Of a stretch of DNA of 64,000 nucleotides, positions 1 to 8,554 are shown one piece after another. The stretch is from Oceanicoccus sagamiensis (GTDB taxonomy: Bacteria; Pseudomonadota; Gammaproteobacteria; Pseudomonadales; Dasaniaceae), in NCBI RefSeq assembly GCF_002117105.1, contig NZ_CP019343.1:4402001-4466000 (forward strand), given 5' to 3'. Under the pieces are notes generated by a model. That model was not told the origin of the DNA and searched no databases. It worked only from the letters and a program-made list of their open reading frames with translations. Position 1 is the first letter of the stretch. Every line of letters begins with the position of its first letter. Position numbers and translations under genes: made by a program.

Positions 1-436
1 TGATATTGTCTTTTACCTGAGCCAACAGCTCTGTAGCCCGCTCAATATCTGCGGCCTTTAATCTTCCGGCAGCGGTTTTAGCCCAATCCAATTCCCTTTC
101 CCTGAGGCTAACCAGTGCCCTCTCCCCTTTGGTGGTTAGTTGGATAAGTCTGGCGCGCTTATGACCCGGGTTATCCACCAGGCTAATAAAGCCTTTTTGC
201 TCCAGAGCAGACACAAAACGCTGCACGGTCTGTGGCTTTAACTGCATTCTGCGGGCAAGGTCAGAGGCGGTTAAGGCCTTTTCAGCCGATGACACAATGC
301 CCAGCACGCCCCAGCGTGAACTGGTTAGATCAAGGTCTTTGGTTAATTGATCACCCTGAAGTTGCAGCCTTTGGGATAGCTGTAAGGTCTCAACAATCAA
401 GCCAAGTAGTAATTCCGCACGGTTAGTCTCTGCCAC
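1..436 (-). CDS. MarR-family transcriptional regulator (C-terminus beyond window)
   Basis: Translating the complement from a GTG at 436 gives a continuous frame to the window edge (about 145 residues), so the C-terminus is missing. The fold reads as a MarR winged helix: a helical N-terminus with TRAELLLGLIVETLQLSQR, a recognition region with LARRMQLKPQTVQRFVSALE, and a wing with GFISLVDNPGHKRARLIQLT. The GTG is preferred because AAGGA lies about 7 nt upstream; an in-frame TTG two codons earlier is too close to that site. It diverges from the DUF1838 gene, and a double palindrome in the shared intergenic region suggests it represses itself and that neighbour. MarR proteins are cytoplasmic dimers that usually release DNA on binding phenolic or other lipophilic ligands; the ligand here is unknown. 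Confidence 0.85.
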   Translation of the reverse strand, partial: MAETNRAELLLGLIVETLQLSQRLQLQGDQLTKDLDLTSSRWGVLGIVSSAEKALTASDLARRMQLKPQTVQRFVSALEQKGFISLVDNPGHKRARLIQLTTKGERALVSLRERELDWAKTAAGRLKAADIERATELLAQVKDNI

Positions 437-510
437 AGTCAATCCTTATTATTGAAAGCCGCCATCAAGGCCCAGGGATATTAGGAGAGTATAACGCCGG
501 AATAGTAAAT

Positions 511-550
511 TTGCAGCATGCTGCAATATTTGACAGCATGCTGCAATATT
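511..550. promoter_or_regulatory. Tandem palindromic operator candidate between marR and DUF1838 gene
   Basis: A perfect 16-bp palindrome, TTGCAGCATGCTGCAA, lies at 511-526. Its core CAGCATGCTG returns at 534-543, and the 17-bp stretch CAGCATGCTGCAATATT is repeated exactly at 514-530 and 534-550. The repeat step is 20 bp, about two helical turns, so two dimers could bind the same face. Its place between a MarR gene and a divergent gene makes it the likely MarR operator; binding is inferred. Confidence 0.7.
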
Positions 551-594
551 GGCACACTCCCTTATATCACCCAATTACCCATAAAGAGGTAGCT

Positions 595-1560
595 ATGTCT
601 TTTACGCCGAATTTAATCCGCCAGTATATGGCGCCAAACTCTGATGCTTCATCTGCGGGCGGGCCTGGCGGCCACAGCGGTCACTCGTTGGATTTCACCA
701 TTCCAAAAGATAACCTCTATGCTTTTGGCAAACTCTGGTTTAGCTTTGATGACAAACCCTGTATTGCCGCTTTTCACGGTTTAAACTTTGGCATGGTGGG
801 CGACCAGCGGCTAAAACCTCTATTTGGCTACACCGGTTTTGGTATGTTCCAATCCAAGCTGCTAGACAATGGCAATGTGCGTATTCGCGGTAAAGAGGTA
901 GGGTATTTTAATGACCCTATCACCGGCGATATTTTAGAAACCTGGGACAATCCATACACCGGCGAAACGGTGGAAGTGTTTAACTTTCTCAACGATGCTA
1001 TTCGCGGTGAACTGACACCTGAAATGCCGAAGTTCCAGTTTGGCGATGCGGATGATGCCCCCACCCTAATGAATGAAGGCACGATCAAAACCCGAGAAGA
1101 TGGCTCAGCACCTTTTATTTTGCCTTGGGAACGCTACGGGGATAATGTCATGCTGGCCTGGGACTATACCCACCGCTATAAAAACCCGGTGACCAAAGAT
1201 AAATGGCCCAAAGCCCATACCGGCACCTATATTAATCCTTCTGAGCATTTTACCTTTCAGACCAATTATGACCGACTGGCAGACCGCTCTATCCCCTCGG
1301 CGGATTTTGCCTGTGGCTTCTCACGTATGTCACCCTGGTGGCCCTGGATGAAAATGGGCGGCAGCGGTGTTGAAGGGATGATCTTTGGCCGCATGAATTC
1401 CCATAAGAGCAATCAGGGCTTAACGGATGTGCCACCCAAAGTATTGGCCTATACCGAAAAGCATCACCCTGAATATTTAGAAGCCCCCGATGATTGGGAT
1501 GATGGCTTCCCTAAAGGCACTTGGGAGTCTTATGCGGAGCATGTACCGCCTGAAGTCTAA
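595..1560 (+). CDS. DUF1838 family protein
   Basis: The 321-residue product resembles the DUF1838 family, whose hallmark is a GYFNDPITGDILETWDNPYTG-like stretch, seen here around residues 103-122. No catalytic function is established for the family. The N-terminus (Gly/Ser/His-rich, about residues 15-30) has no clear signal peptide. The ATG at 595 was chosen because GAGGT lies 5 nt upstream; a TTG at 511 in the same frame would put the palindromic operator inside the coding region. The gene diverges from the MarR gene and is probably controlled by it. Its stop codon overlaps the stop of the convergent membrane protein gene by 4 bp. Confidence 0.75.
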   Translation: MSFTPNLIRQYMAPNSDASSAGGPGGHSGHSLDFTIPKDNLYAFGKLWFSFDDKPCIAAFHGLNFGMVGDQRLKPLFGYTGFGMFQSKLLDNGNVRIRGKEVGYFNDPITGDILETWDNPYTGETVEVFNFLNDAIRGELTPEMPKFQFGDADDAPTLMNEGTIKTREDGSAPFILPWERYGDNVMLAWDYTHRYKNPVTKDKWPKAHTGTYINPSEHFTFQTNYDRLADRSIPSADFACGFSRMSPWWPWMKMGGSGVEGMIFGRMNSHKSNQGLTDVPPKVLAYTEKHHPEYLEAPDDWDDGFPKGTWESYAEHVPPEV

Positions 1561-2555
1561 TCGGCTTTATTGGCAGGAGCCCCACTCGGGCTCCTGTAAA
1601 ACCACTTCAACCGTTTGTCAGGTATCTGTTTAAATAAATGTGCAAACAATATTATCACCAACAAACTAAACGCCAACCTCCCCCATAATATGGTCGTTAG
1701 ATCCGCCCCCAGTAAAAGAATTAACAGAGTATCTTCAATCAGGCTGTGACATAAACCTAAAAAGGCCATGGTCATAAAAATATCTTTGCCGCCAATACTG
1801 CCGGAGCGAGCCTCTCTAATCAGCAAACCACCGCCAAAGGATAGTCCCAGCGTTAAGCCAACTAACATAATATTACTGGCTTTTACCCCTATACCCAGAG
1901 CCCTGAGAAAAGGCTCAAGCACTAGATGAATCAAACGCTCAATACCTAACAGGCGTAGAATACGAATCAGTAAGGTCAAACCTGCAATAATAAGTAGTGC
2001 GGCTAACAGGGTTTGGCCCTGCGTTAATAACCAGCCTGCCCAACTGGAATCCGCTATCTCCGGCTGCCATAACAGCGGTGCCGGGGTTTGCAATAAGGAA
2101 AAATAATTGTAGATGCCATTTAGAACCAACCCAAGCAGCAAAGCGCCACCAATCCTCAACAGCAAGGTAAACCACAAGCTCACTCCGGTCGCCCGGGCAA
2201 TAGCCACTTCAACCGGTAAGGAGTGGGCAATTAACATCATTGAACCAATCACACTAACCTGTGCAACAGTGACTTGCTCACCCAGACCCAACTGATAAAA
2301 CACCGCCATACCGGTGTAGATATTACCAACCATTGTGGCCATCCAGACCAAACCCATTTCACCGGGTAAACCTACCAATACCATAAGCGGTTGAATCAGT
2401 AGGCCCAAGTCATCAATCCAACCGGCGATCTCCACCAGACGAACCACCAATAAAACCGGCACCATAATTTTGACCAGACTCCAGAAAATCAACCACACTT
2501 CCGCCAACCAATCGATCAGGCTGGCTTTAAATGGTTGGCGCTTAATACTGGTCAT
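1557..2555 (-). CDS. Nucleoside-recognition (Gate) domain membrane protein
   Basis: This 332-residue protein is almost entirely hydrophobic, with about eight predicted membrane segments. It looks like the nucleoside recognition/Gate domain family (related to SpmA/SpmB and FeoB-type gates), duplicated as two halves: residues about 20-160 contain a VGLPGEMGLVWMATMVGNIY-type gate, and residues about 180-310 contain LVGLTLGLSFGGGLLIREA. The family is presumed to form inner-membrane transporters, but the substrate is not predictable. Its start overlaps the stop of the upstream GFA-type gene by 4 bp, so the two are probably translationally coupled. Confidence 0.7.
   Translation of the reverse strand: MTSIKRQPFKASLIDWLAEVWLIFWSLVKIMVPVLLVVRLVEIAGWIDDLGLLIQPLMVLVGLPGEMGLVWMATMVGNIYTGMAVFYQLGLGEQVTVAQVSVIGSMMLIAHSLPVEVAIARATGVSLWFTLLLRIGGALLLGLVLNGIYNYFSLLQTPAPLLWQPEIADSSWAGWLLTQGQTLLAALLIIAGLTLLIRILRLLGIERLIHLVLEPFLRALGIGVKASNIMLVGLTLGLSFGGGLLIREARSGSIGGKDIFMTMAFLGLCHSLIEDTLLILLLGADLTTILWGRLAFSLLVIILFAHLFKQIPDKRLKWFYRSPSGAPANKAD
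1574..1596. terminator. Hairpin at convergent gene ends
   Basis: CAGGAGCCC (1574-1582) pairs perfectly with GGGCTCCTG (1588-1596) across a 5-nt loop, just after the DUF1838 stop codon and inside the 3' end of the convergent gene. There is no strong T run, so termination is plausible but unproven. Confidence 0.5.
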
Positions 2556-2980
2556 TCAGGTTTTTTCCGCGGTGGCATAGTATCGTGCAGCGGCATCTCC
2601 CCCACCTCTTGGTACCAACAAGCTCTGGAACCATAAAAAATATTCTGGAAAGGGTTTATACCAGGGTCATCATCTAAAGTTCCAGCAGGAATAATCAGGG
2701 CTTTGCCACTTTTGGATAACCATGGCATTGAAGAGCCGCATTGCTGGCAAAAGGCCGTAGCAAAATACCGGGTATCGGCGGGTTCAAAGCGCCCAACAAA
2801 CTCTTCACCGGCAAGCCAACTAAACTGCTCGGGGCCAACAAATAAGTTAGACGCATGGGCACTGCCGGTAAATTTTTGGCAACGGCTGCAATGGCAGTAT
2901 TGAAAGATGCCAAGGTTGCCGGTAATTTGATAGCGCGCTTTACCACACAGGCAGCTCCCGCCGACAGACTGATGCTCCAT
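2552..2980 (-). CDS. GFA family (CENP-V/GFA domain) zinc protein
   Basis: The 142-residue product has the cysteine pattern of the GFA/CENP-V fold: GSCLCGKARY near the N-terminus, CHCSRCQKFTG about 20 residues later, and FCQQCGSSMP further on. These residues bind structural and possibly catalytic zinc in this family. The family name comes from glutathione-dependent formaldehyde-activating enzyme, but most members have no proven substrate, so no reaction is assigned. The ATG at 2980 is preferred because AGGAG lies 8 nt upstream; an in-frame TTG at 2986 is less likely. The gene ends in a 4-bp overlap with the Gate-domain gene. Confidence 0.8.
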   Translation of the reverse strand: MEHQSVGGSCLCGKARYQITGNLGIFQYCHCSRCQKFTGSAHASNLFVGPEQFSWLAGEEFVGRFEPADTRYFATAFCQQCGSSMPWLSKSGKALIIPAGTLDDDPGINPFQNIFYGSRACWYQEVGEMPLHDTMPPRKKPE

Positions 2981-3017
2981 TTTCAAATCTCCTGAATCAA
3001 TACAAGGCGCTCTTGTA

Positions 3018-3326
3018 TTAGCCTTGATGCAAAAAGAAAAAAAGCCCCATACTCACCACAATAGTGATCAAGGTATTACGGGTAAGCCAGGCCAAAGCAG
3101 CGGCCAATAGACCACAGAGCAGATAGTAATTATCCAGACTGATAGCCAAACTATTATCTTGAATAAAAACGATGGGCGCAAAAATAGCCGTGAGTACCGC
3201 AGGCATAGAATAACTTAAAAACTGCAACATTTTTGGCCCCAGACGCAAAGGCAGTTTGGGCTCCAAAAATAGATAACGGCTGCTAAACACCAATAAGGCC
3301 ATCAGCAAGATCATTAACCAGATCAT
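3018..3326 (-). CDS. azlD: AzlD family branched-chain amino acid export subunit
   Basis: A 102-residue hydrophobic protein with about four membrane helices and an R-YLFLEPKLPLRLGPK motif after the first helix, as in AzlD. AzlD is the small partner of AzlC in a two-subunit inner-membrane exporter for branched-chain amino acids and analogues. The ATG at 3326 overlaps the azlC stop by 4 bp, which suggests translational coupling; a start at 3341 would intrude further into azlC. Because the adjacent azlC reading frame is broken in this sequence, the pair may not be functional as read. Confidence 0.8.
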   Translation of the reverse strand: MIWLMILLMALLVFSSRYLFLEPKLPLRLGPKMLQFLSYSMPAVLTAIFAPIVFIQDNSLAISLDNYYLLCGLLAAALAWLTRNTLITIVVSMGLFFFLHQG

Positions 3327-4074
3327 CGTTGCCCTCCCCAAAGCACAGCAGAAAGATAACCAGCGGCCATCCCCAATAGCGCAGCAATGACCAGACCAGC
3401 TTCAATACCTAACAAAGCACAGATAATGGCTGTGACCAGAGAGGTCAATACACAGATAACAACGGACCGGTCTTTAATCGCTGGGATAACCAGAGCAATA
3501 AACGTAGCGGCCATCGCAAAGTCTAACCCCACTCGTCAAGGTTAGGAATAGACTGCCCCGCTACAATCCCCAGTAAAGTCGCAGTGTTCCAACCCACATA
3601 AAACGTTAGCCCACCACCGAGCGCTTGCCAGCGATTAAATGCTTTGGGCGGCCCTTGAGGAGTAATTGCAAAGAGTTCATCCGTAAGTAAAAAACCCAAA
3701 ACTAAGCGCCACCTTAACGGTAACAGGCTAATAGAGCTTCTCATCGACATACTATAAAGCAGATGCCTTGACGTAATTAAGGCGGCGGTAATTAATAGGC
3801 TGAGCAAACCGGCCCCGGCACTGAGCATCCCCAATACCGCCAACTGCACTGCCCCACCAAAAATAATGGCGGACATAGCCTGGCTTTCCAGCGGTGATAG
3901 ACCTACCTCCAGCGCATAAGAGCCCGCTAATATCCCCCAGGGAATGACTGACAGGGTTAACGGGAAAACAATGATAGCTCCACGCAAAAAAGCCTGAACG
4001 TTGTTGGTTTTATTGAGCTGGTTGATCTTTGAATCCCGTCGTTGTGATCGGCCGAATAATGAGACTAAGGCCAA
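3323..4074 (-). pseudogene. azlC: AzlC family permease, frameshifted (and start unclear)
   Basis: Two frames together encode one AzlC protein. The upstream frame runs through FLRGAIIVFPLTLSVIPWGI and FGGAVQLAVLGMLSAGAG to ...SIPNLDEWG and stops at about 3523. The other frame resumes immediately with GLDFAMAATFIALVIPAIKD, the expected AzlC continuation. One extra G in the G run at 3527-3530 (CCCC on the + strand) would join them. The 5' end is also odd: no ATG precedes the conserved part, the longest frame starts inside a repeat element at 4147-4216, and the TTG at 4074 is a placeholder with no clear ribosome site. Either a decayed gene or a consensus indel; the family assignment is solid. Confidence 0.75.
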
Positions 4075-4146
4075 ATTTAAATGAAGTAAACACCCAGCAC
4101 TATCATTCCCGAAAAGGCGCCCGGCAGCCCAAGAAAACACTTCACC

Positions 4147-4216
4147 GTAGGGTGGATTATAATCCACCGATTATGCCTACTGCTGAATGGGTTTGGTGGA
4201 TTATAATCCACCCTAC
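4147..4216. repeat. GTAGGG hairpin repeat element (locus A)
   Basis: A 70-bp inverted-repeat element. The left arm is GTAGGGTGGATT followed by ATAATCCACC and the right arm is its mirror ending in CCCTAC. Each arm also contains the 18-bp perfect palindrome GGTGGATTATAATCCACC. It lies at the 5' end of azlC. Confidence 0.9.
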
Positions 4217-4426
4217 AATTCAGACCGCCACTTAAACCTTGAAGTCTCTATATTCGCTTACGATGGTATAGCTATAGAATAATTTCTGTCACTACCAATA
4301 GAGCTGGTATATTAACCGCCTTTTTAAGAAATAATTATCTCTTGCTATATATGACATTCAAGCAGTCAAAAACCCCACCTTAAAGATAAACTTAATTTGA
4401 GATTAATGACGGCCTTTAAATATCAA

Positions 4427-5179
4427 TTAGCCTGCACCCAATAATTGCCGCCATACCCGTCGTTTAATCACCTTCTCCGTTTCCGTATCGACTATCATAA
4501 TACCTTCATCCCGCTCATCCAGCCTGGCTAATACCCGCCCCTTACGATCCCAAACCTTTGATTGGCCAGCATAGTTATAGTCATCGGATTCACCCACAAA
4601 ATTCGAGCTCATCACCAACATACCATAAGTTTGTGCTATCTCTTTAAGTCGTTTATCACAGCGCTCAACACACTCTGGCTCATGCATAACACTGGCCATA
4701 TAAATTTCTGCACCGTTGCTATAGGCCTTTTCTGCATGCTCAGCAACAGATAGTTCATAGCAGATAGCCAGGGCAATCCTGACCTTTTCGACTAACAGGT
4801 CCGGCTTGCCGTAGCCGGGCACAAAGTATTCGGTTTCACTGGCATGCAGGTGTTTTTTACCATAAGCAAGCCTTGGTCGATCGGGTCTAAACAGAATCAT
4901 ACCAATACAGATTCCTTCGTCGATTTTAAGCGGCATACCAGCACAGATAGTAATGCCGTTGTCATCGCTAAGACCTTGTAAGTCATCAAACTGACGATCT
5001 TCTTTGTAGACAGCCAGCGACGAAGCCAGCGTAGGTTCATAACCTGTGAGTGAAAGTTCAGGAAAGACGATTAACTCTACCTCGTGGTTAATCGCCATCT
5101 CAACCAAATCGATATGAGCTTGAATATTTTTTCTAACATCGCCTTTAACTGGCTTTGTTTGAGCCATACATAGTTTCAT
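4427..5179 (-). CDS. Carbon-nitrogen hydrolase (nitrilase superfamily)
   Basis: The 250-residue protein carries the nitrilase-superfamily catalytic triad in order: Glu41 in VFPELSLTGY, a Lys around residue 109 in YGKKHLHA, and a Cys around residue 143 in IALAICYELS. The enzymes hydrolyse C-N bonds of nitriles, amides or carbamoyl compounds through a cysteine thioester. The length and the GKKHLH motif fit small amidase-like branches better than true nitrilases (longer, oligomeric). The substrate cannot be told from sequence. It is a single gene, flanked upstream by the 147-bp repeat array and downstream by the azl locus, with no obvious operon partner. Confidence 0.8.
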   Translation of the reverse strand: MKLCMAQTKPVKGDVRKNIQAHIDLVEMAINHEVELIVFPELSLTGYEPTLASSLAVYKEDRQFDDLQGLSDDNGITICAGMPLKIDEGICIGMILFRPDRPRLAYGKKHLHASETEYFVPGYGKPDLLVEKVRIALAICYELSVAEHAEKAYSNGAEIYMASVMHEPECVERCDKRLKEIAQTYGMLVMSSNFVGESDDYNYAGQSKVWDRKGRVLARLDERDEGIMIVDTETEKVIKRRVWRQLLGAG

Positions 5180-5404
5180 ATAATATTACCCGCCATCCAG
5201 GGGATGCCCCTCATCCTGAAAGGCGATTTATACTGTTATCTATAGTAGCAGGCTGGTAGGTAATCGCGTAGTTATCTAAATGTAAAGCCTGGATGGATGT
5301 GTGAATCAGCTTGCAGGTGTTGCCGCTATGATTAGACGCTTTGTGCGGGGGAAACCCCAGCCGTGAATTTAAAAAATTATTTCAAGCGGTCATTCACACC
5401 TTAC

Positions 5405-6286
5405 AATAATCCCCCTGCTCAGCTCTACCCCCGGCATCACAGCTATGTTTTCTTTCAAGGGTTTTAATGAGGGCTAGCCCGTAGGGTGGATTGTAATCCA
5501 CCGGTTATGACGGATTTCTGGTTGGGTTTGGTGGATTTTAATCCACCCTACAATAATTCCCCTGCCCGGTTCTGCCCTTGGCATCACGGTTATGTTTTAT
5601 TTCAAGGGTTTTAGTGAGGGCTAGCCCGTAGGGTGGATTGTAATCCACCGGTTATGACGGATTTCTGGTTGGGTTTGGTGGATTGTAATCCACCCTACAA
5701 TAATTCCCCTGCCCGGTTCTGCCCTTGGCATCACGGTTATGTTTTATTTCAAGGGTTTTAGTGAGGGCTAGCCCGTAGGGTGGATTGTAATCCACCGGTT
5801 ATGACGGATTTCTGGTTGGGTTTGGTGGATTTTAATCCACCCTACAATAATTCCCCTGCCCGGTTCTGCCCTTGGCATCACGGTTATGTTTTATTTCAAG
5901 GGTTTTAGTGAGGGCTAGCCCGTAGGGTGGATTGTAATCCACCGGTTATGACGGATTTCTGGTTGGGTTTGGTGGATTGTAATCCACCCTACAATAATTC
6001 CCCTGCCCGGTTCTGCCCTTGGCATCACGGTTATGTTTTATTTCAAGGGTTTTAATGAGGGCTAGCCCGTAGGGTGGATTGTAATCCACCGGTTATGACG
6101 GATTTCTGGTTGGGTTTGGTGGATTTTAATCCACCCTACAATAATTCCCCTGCCCGGTTCTGCCCTTGGCATCACGGTTATGTTTTATTTCAAGGGTTTT
6201 AGTGAGGGCTAGCCCGTAGGGTGGATTGTAATCCACCGGTTATGACGGGTTTCTGGTTGGGTCTGGTGGATTGTAATCCACCCTAC
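5405..6286. repeat. Six-copy tandem array, 147-bp unit, carrying GTAGGG hairpins (locus B)
   Basis: Six direct repeats of exactly 147 bp fill 882 bp. Each unit is a 76-bp spacer (ending GGGCTAGCCC) plus a 71-bp hairpin element; the hairpins start at 5481, 5628, 5775, 5922, 6069 and 6216. The first spacer is diverged while copies 2-6 are nearly identical. The right arm alternates between GATTTTAATC (hairpins 1, 3, 5) and GATTGTAATC (2, 4, 6), so there is a 294-bp super-period. No open frame of substance exists. It occupies most of the 1.2-kb gap between the nitrilase and diguanylate cyclase genes; 5180-5404 shows nothing else I can name. Confidence 0.95.
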
Positions 6287-6402
6287 AATGCTTGAACTTG
6301 AAGTCCTCGCTGACTCAATTACCTACCTTTAAGCCGCTTATGCCTAAGACTATACGACACCACAAACAGATATCTACACGGACCCTGCTTCTTCGCGTTA
6401 GC

Positions 6403-7356
6403 TTAGTCACCAAACACATTGGTTTGGTTACGGCCACTTTCTTTGGATTTATAGAGGGCCTTGTCGGCATTGACCATCCAGTCCGTTGGAAACTTGGTGT
6501 GTTCATCCAGTACAGCGATACCCAGGCTGATGGTAAAGTTAACCGATTCACCCTGAGAGTGGACGGTCGTTTCCGCAATGGCTTTACGCAGCCGTTCGCA
6601 ATAGATTTTGGCGCCTTCTACGTCAGTCTCCGGTAATAGCACTACAAACTCTTCACCACCATAACGGCCGCAGATATCGACATCTCTGGAATTATCTAAA
6701 AACAATTTGGACACGGTGCGGATGGCATCATCTCCCACCTGATGGCCATAGGTATCGTTGATATTTTTAAAATGGTCGATATCAAAGATGACCAGCGAGG
6801 TTTGTTTGTCACTGCGCTGATTACGCTTAAACTCGTCAATCATCCGCTCTTCCCAATAACCGCGGTTCCATAAAGCGGTTAACTTATCGGTGCGGCTGAG
6901 ACGTAATAATTCATCTTTGGCGGTTTCCAGCTTGCCACGGTTAACCGCGTTGTCAGTAACGTCATAAACAACAATACCCACCTTCTCCACTTGATCTGAG
7001 GCTGAACGCAGCGGAATAAAGGTGGTGTTCTGGTACATCATCTGGGTTTCATAATGGATTGGCAGTTTCAGAGCAAAATCAAAGACATTATCCCGCTGCT
7101 CCCAAGTGGTATAGACCGAAATCCCTAATTCAAACACCGTATTCACCCGGCGCTTAAACCATTCATCTTCCAAATAGGGGAACAAATCAAAGATACTGGT
7201 TTCGATGGCATCTTCAGGACCAATATTGCTATGCACCTGCATAAATCGATTATAGATTTCAATATTGAAATTTTTATCGATAACGACAATACCAATATCA
7301 GTACTCTGGATAATATCCAGCAACCAATGTAGATCCTGAAAATTCGGTGCTTCCAT
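6403..7356 (-). CDS. PAS-GGDEF diguanylate cyclase
   Basis: The 317-residue protein has an N-terminal PAS-like sensor (about residues 8-130, starting LLDIIQSTDIGIVVIDKNF), a short linker, and a GGDEF domain (about 150-317). The active-site signature is intact as GGEEF at about residue 233, with the metal-binding FDIDHFKNINDTYGH segment. An RxxD inhibitory site (RDVD) sits five residues before GGEEF, so feedback inhibition by c-di-GMP is expected. It makes c-di-GMP from two GTP in the cytoplasm; no transmembrane segment is visible. It follows the CheC-like gene by 17 bp on the same strand, so the two probably form an operon. Confidence 0.9.
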   Translation of the reverse strand: MEAPNFQDLHWLLDIIQSTDIGIVVIDKNFNIEIYNRFMQVHSNIGPEDAIETSIFDLFPYLEDEWFKRRVNTVFELGISVYTTWEQRDNVFDFALKLPIHYETQMMYQNTTFIPLRSASDQVEKVGIVVYDVTDNAVNRGKLETAKDELLRLSRTDKLTALWNRGYWEERMIDEFKRNQRSDKQTSLVIFDIDHFKNINDTYGHQVGDDAIRTVSKLFLDNSRDVDICGRYGGEEFVVLLPETDVEGAKIYCERLRKAIAETTVHSQGESVNFTISLGIAVLDEHTKFPTDWMVNADKALYKSKESGRNQTNVFGD

Positions 7357-7373
7357 AAATCGTTTAGTGATTC

Positions 7374-7985
7374 CTAATCAAGTAAGTAGTTCACCTGCCG
7401 GAACAGGGACGCCAAAGATCCTTCATGAAACAATATAATTAAGTCGCAGGTAATGCTGTAATCTTCAAAGGCGTAGTTCAGCTCAATAGCCAGCGTTTGA
7501 TTCCAGGGAAAGTCTGAGTTGCTAAGAATATCACTTAAGGCGGTATGCTGGCCCAATAAGATAGGGTGTTTTAACAGCACACTGATATCGAGCTGAGAAC
7601 AGATACCGTGAATACATGAACCATTCAGTAAAGACGCCATTTCCAATACCAGCTCAACCTGCTGGTGGTCATCGCCCACTGAGGCCTGGTAACCCATTAA
7701 CTGGGATAACTCCGTCATACTGGCATCAGTAAAAATCAGCAGCGCCTCACCGCTAATGCCACTACCAAAAAACGGCTGGGTAACTGCGGTGACCCGCTCG
7801 CTGCCTTCAATAGCACTTAGGGCCATGCTGACATCAACAGCATCTAACAGATGGACACTGGGGATAGGGATATTCACGAAGGTGGAGAAGCTACGGGCGA
7901 TCTTGTCAGCAGCCTCGCCGACTGCAACATTGGTCACCTCTTGAATTCCATCTCTAATATCTTCGTTGAAATCAGTATTCGACAT
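7374..7985 (-). CDS. CheC-like phosphatase-fold protein
   Basis: A 203-residue protein resembling the CheC/CheX/FliY phosphatase fold. The first active-site helix is present as DGIQEVTNVAVGEAADKIA (about residues 12-30), matching the D/SxxxExxN pattern that dephosphorylates CheY-P. A second, weaker copy around residues 107-122 (VELVLEMASLLNGSCIHG) keeps the Glu but has Ser where Asn is expected, so probably one of the two sites is active. No chemotaxis gene is nearby; the partner is the PAS-GGDEF gene 17 bp downstream. A role in dephosphorylating a CheY-like receiver that feeds c-di-GMP signalling is an inference. Confidence 0.7.
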   Translation of the reverse strand: MSNTDFNEDIRDGIQEVTNVAVGEAADKIARSFSTFVNIPIPSVHLLDAVDVSMALSAIEGSERVTAVTQPFFGSGISGEALLIFTDASMTELSQLMGYQASVGDDHQQVELVLEMASLLNGSCIHGICSQLDISVLLKHPILLGQHTALSDILSNSDFPWNQTLAIELNYAFEDYSITCDLIILFHEGSLASLFRQVNYLLD

Positions 7986-8196
7986 TCACTACACGCTCAG
8001 GGATGGTTTTACGGATGAACCGAGCCAACTGTATACCCTTGTTGCAACTCCTCTGCTGTAGGTTTGGATCGTCAGTAGGTCATTTATTGAACAACGACTC
8101 CAGATAGACAACCTGGTTGTTCTTATTAGCTAGCATTAAACTCTTACCACATCAGGATAGTGTAGACCAGTCTGGCTAAGTCTCCATCGCTGAGAC

Positions 8197-8430
8197 TTAA
8201 TAATGTGGTGGTTTTTCATCCAGCTGAGCACCACCCATTTCTTCAGTCATTAACTCCAGCTGGGACTTCTGGCTTTTACTCAGCTCATGCAGGTTTTCGA
8301 TCTGTTGCTGCTGCCTGGTGACAATATCATTTAAGGCCTGCAAAGTGTCCTCCTGAAAGGCCACCTGGGTTTGCAGGTCAAATAGCTGCTCTTTAAGTTG
8401 TTCTAGCTCTGTAGGGCTGGTCACTGGCAT
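8197..8430 (-). CDS. slyX: SlyX family coiled-coil protein
   Basis: The 77-residue product is a single coiled coil (ELEQLKEQLFDLQTQVAFQEDTLQ...) ending in the family's characteristic EKPPHY. SlyX is a small cytoplasmic protein of unclear function, widespread in Gammaproteobacteria. The ATG at 8430 is preferred over an in-frame TTG immediately upstream. It is convergent with nothing and diverges from yciH, with about 120 bp between starts. The roughly 210-bp gap between slyX and the CheC-like gene shows no gene. Confidence 0.9.
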   Translation of the reverse strand: MPVTSPTELEQLKEQLFDLQTQVAFQEDTLQALNDIVTRQQQQIENLHELSKSQKSQLELMTEEMGGAQLDEKPPHY

Positions 8431-8554
8431 CAATACCTTTAAAAAGACGATGAATTATTTGGTGAGGGGCTTGGGGGCCATTATAATCGGCTGGCCTTAA
8501 AACTAAAGCGTATAGATTAAGGCTCAACCATCTTATTGAGAACAGGACTCCCCC

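Noticed and set aside
511-594. TTG start at 511 for the DUF1838 gene
   Set aside because: It would place the operator palindromes inside the gene; ATG 595 has a good ribosome site.
5405-6286. The 147-bp array as a CRISPR array
   Set aside because: The sequence between hairpins is the same in every copy; there are no unique spacers and no cas genes.
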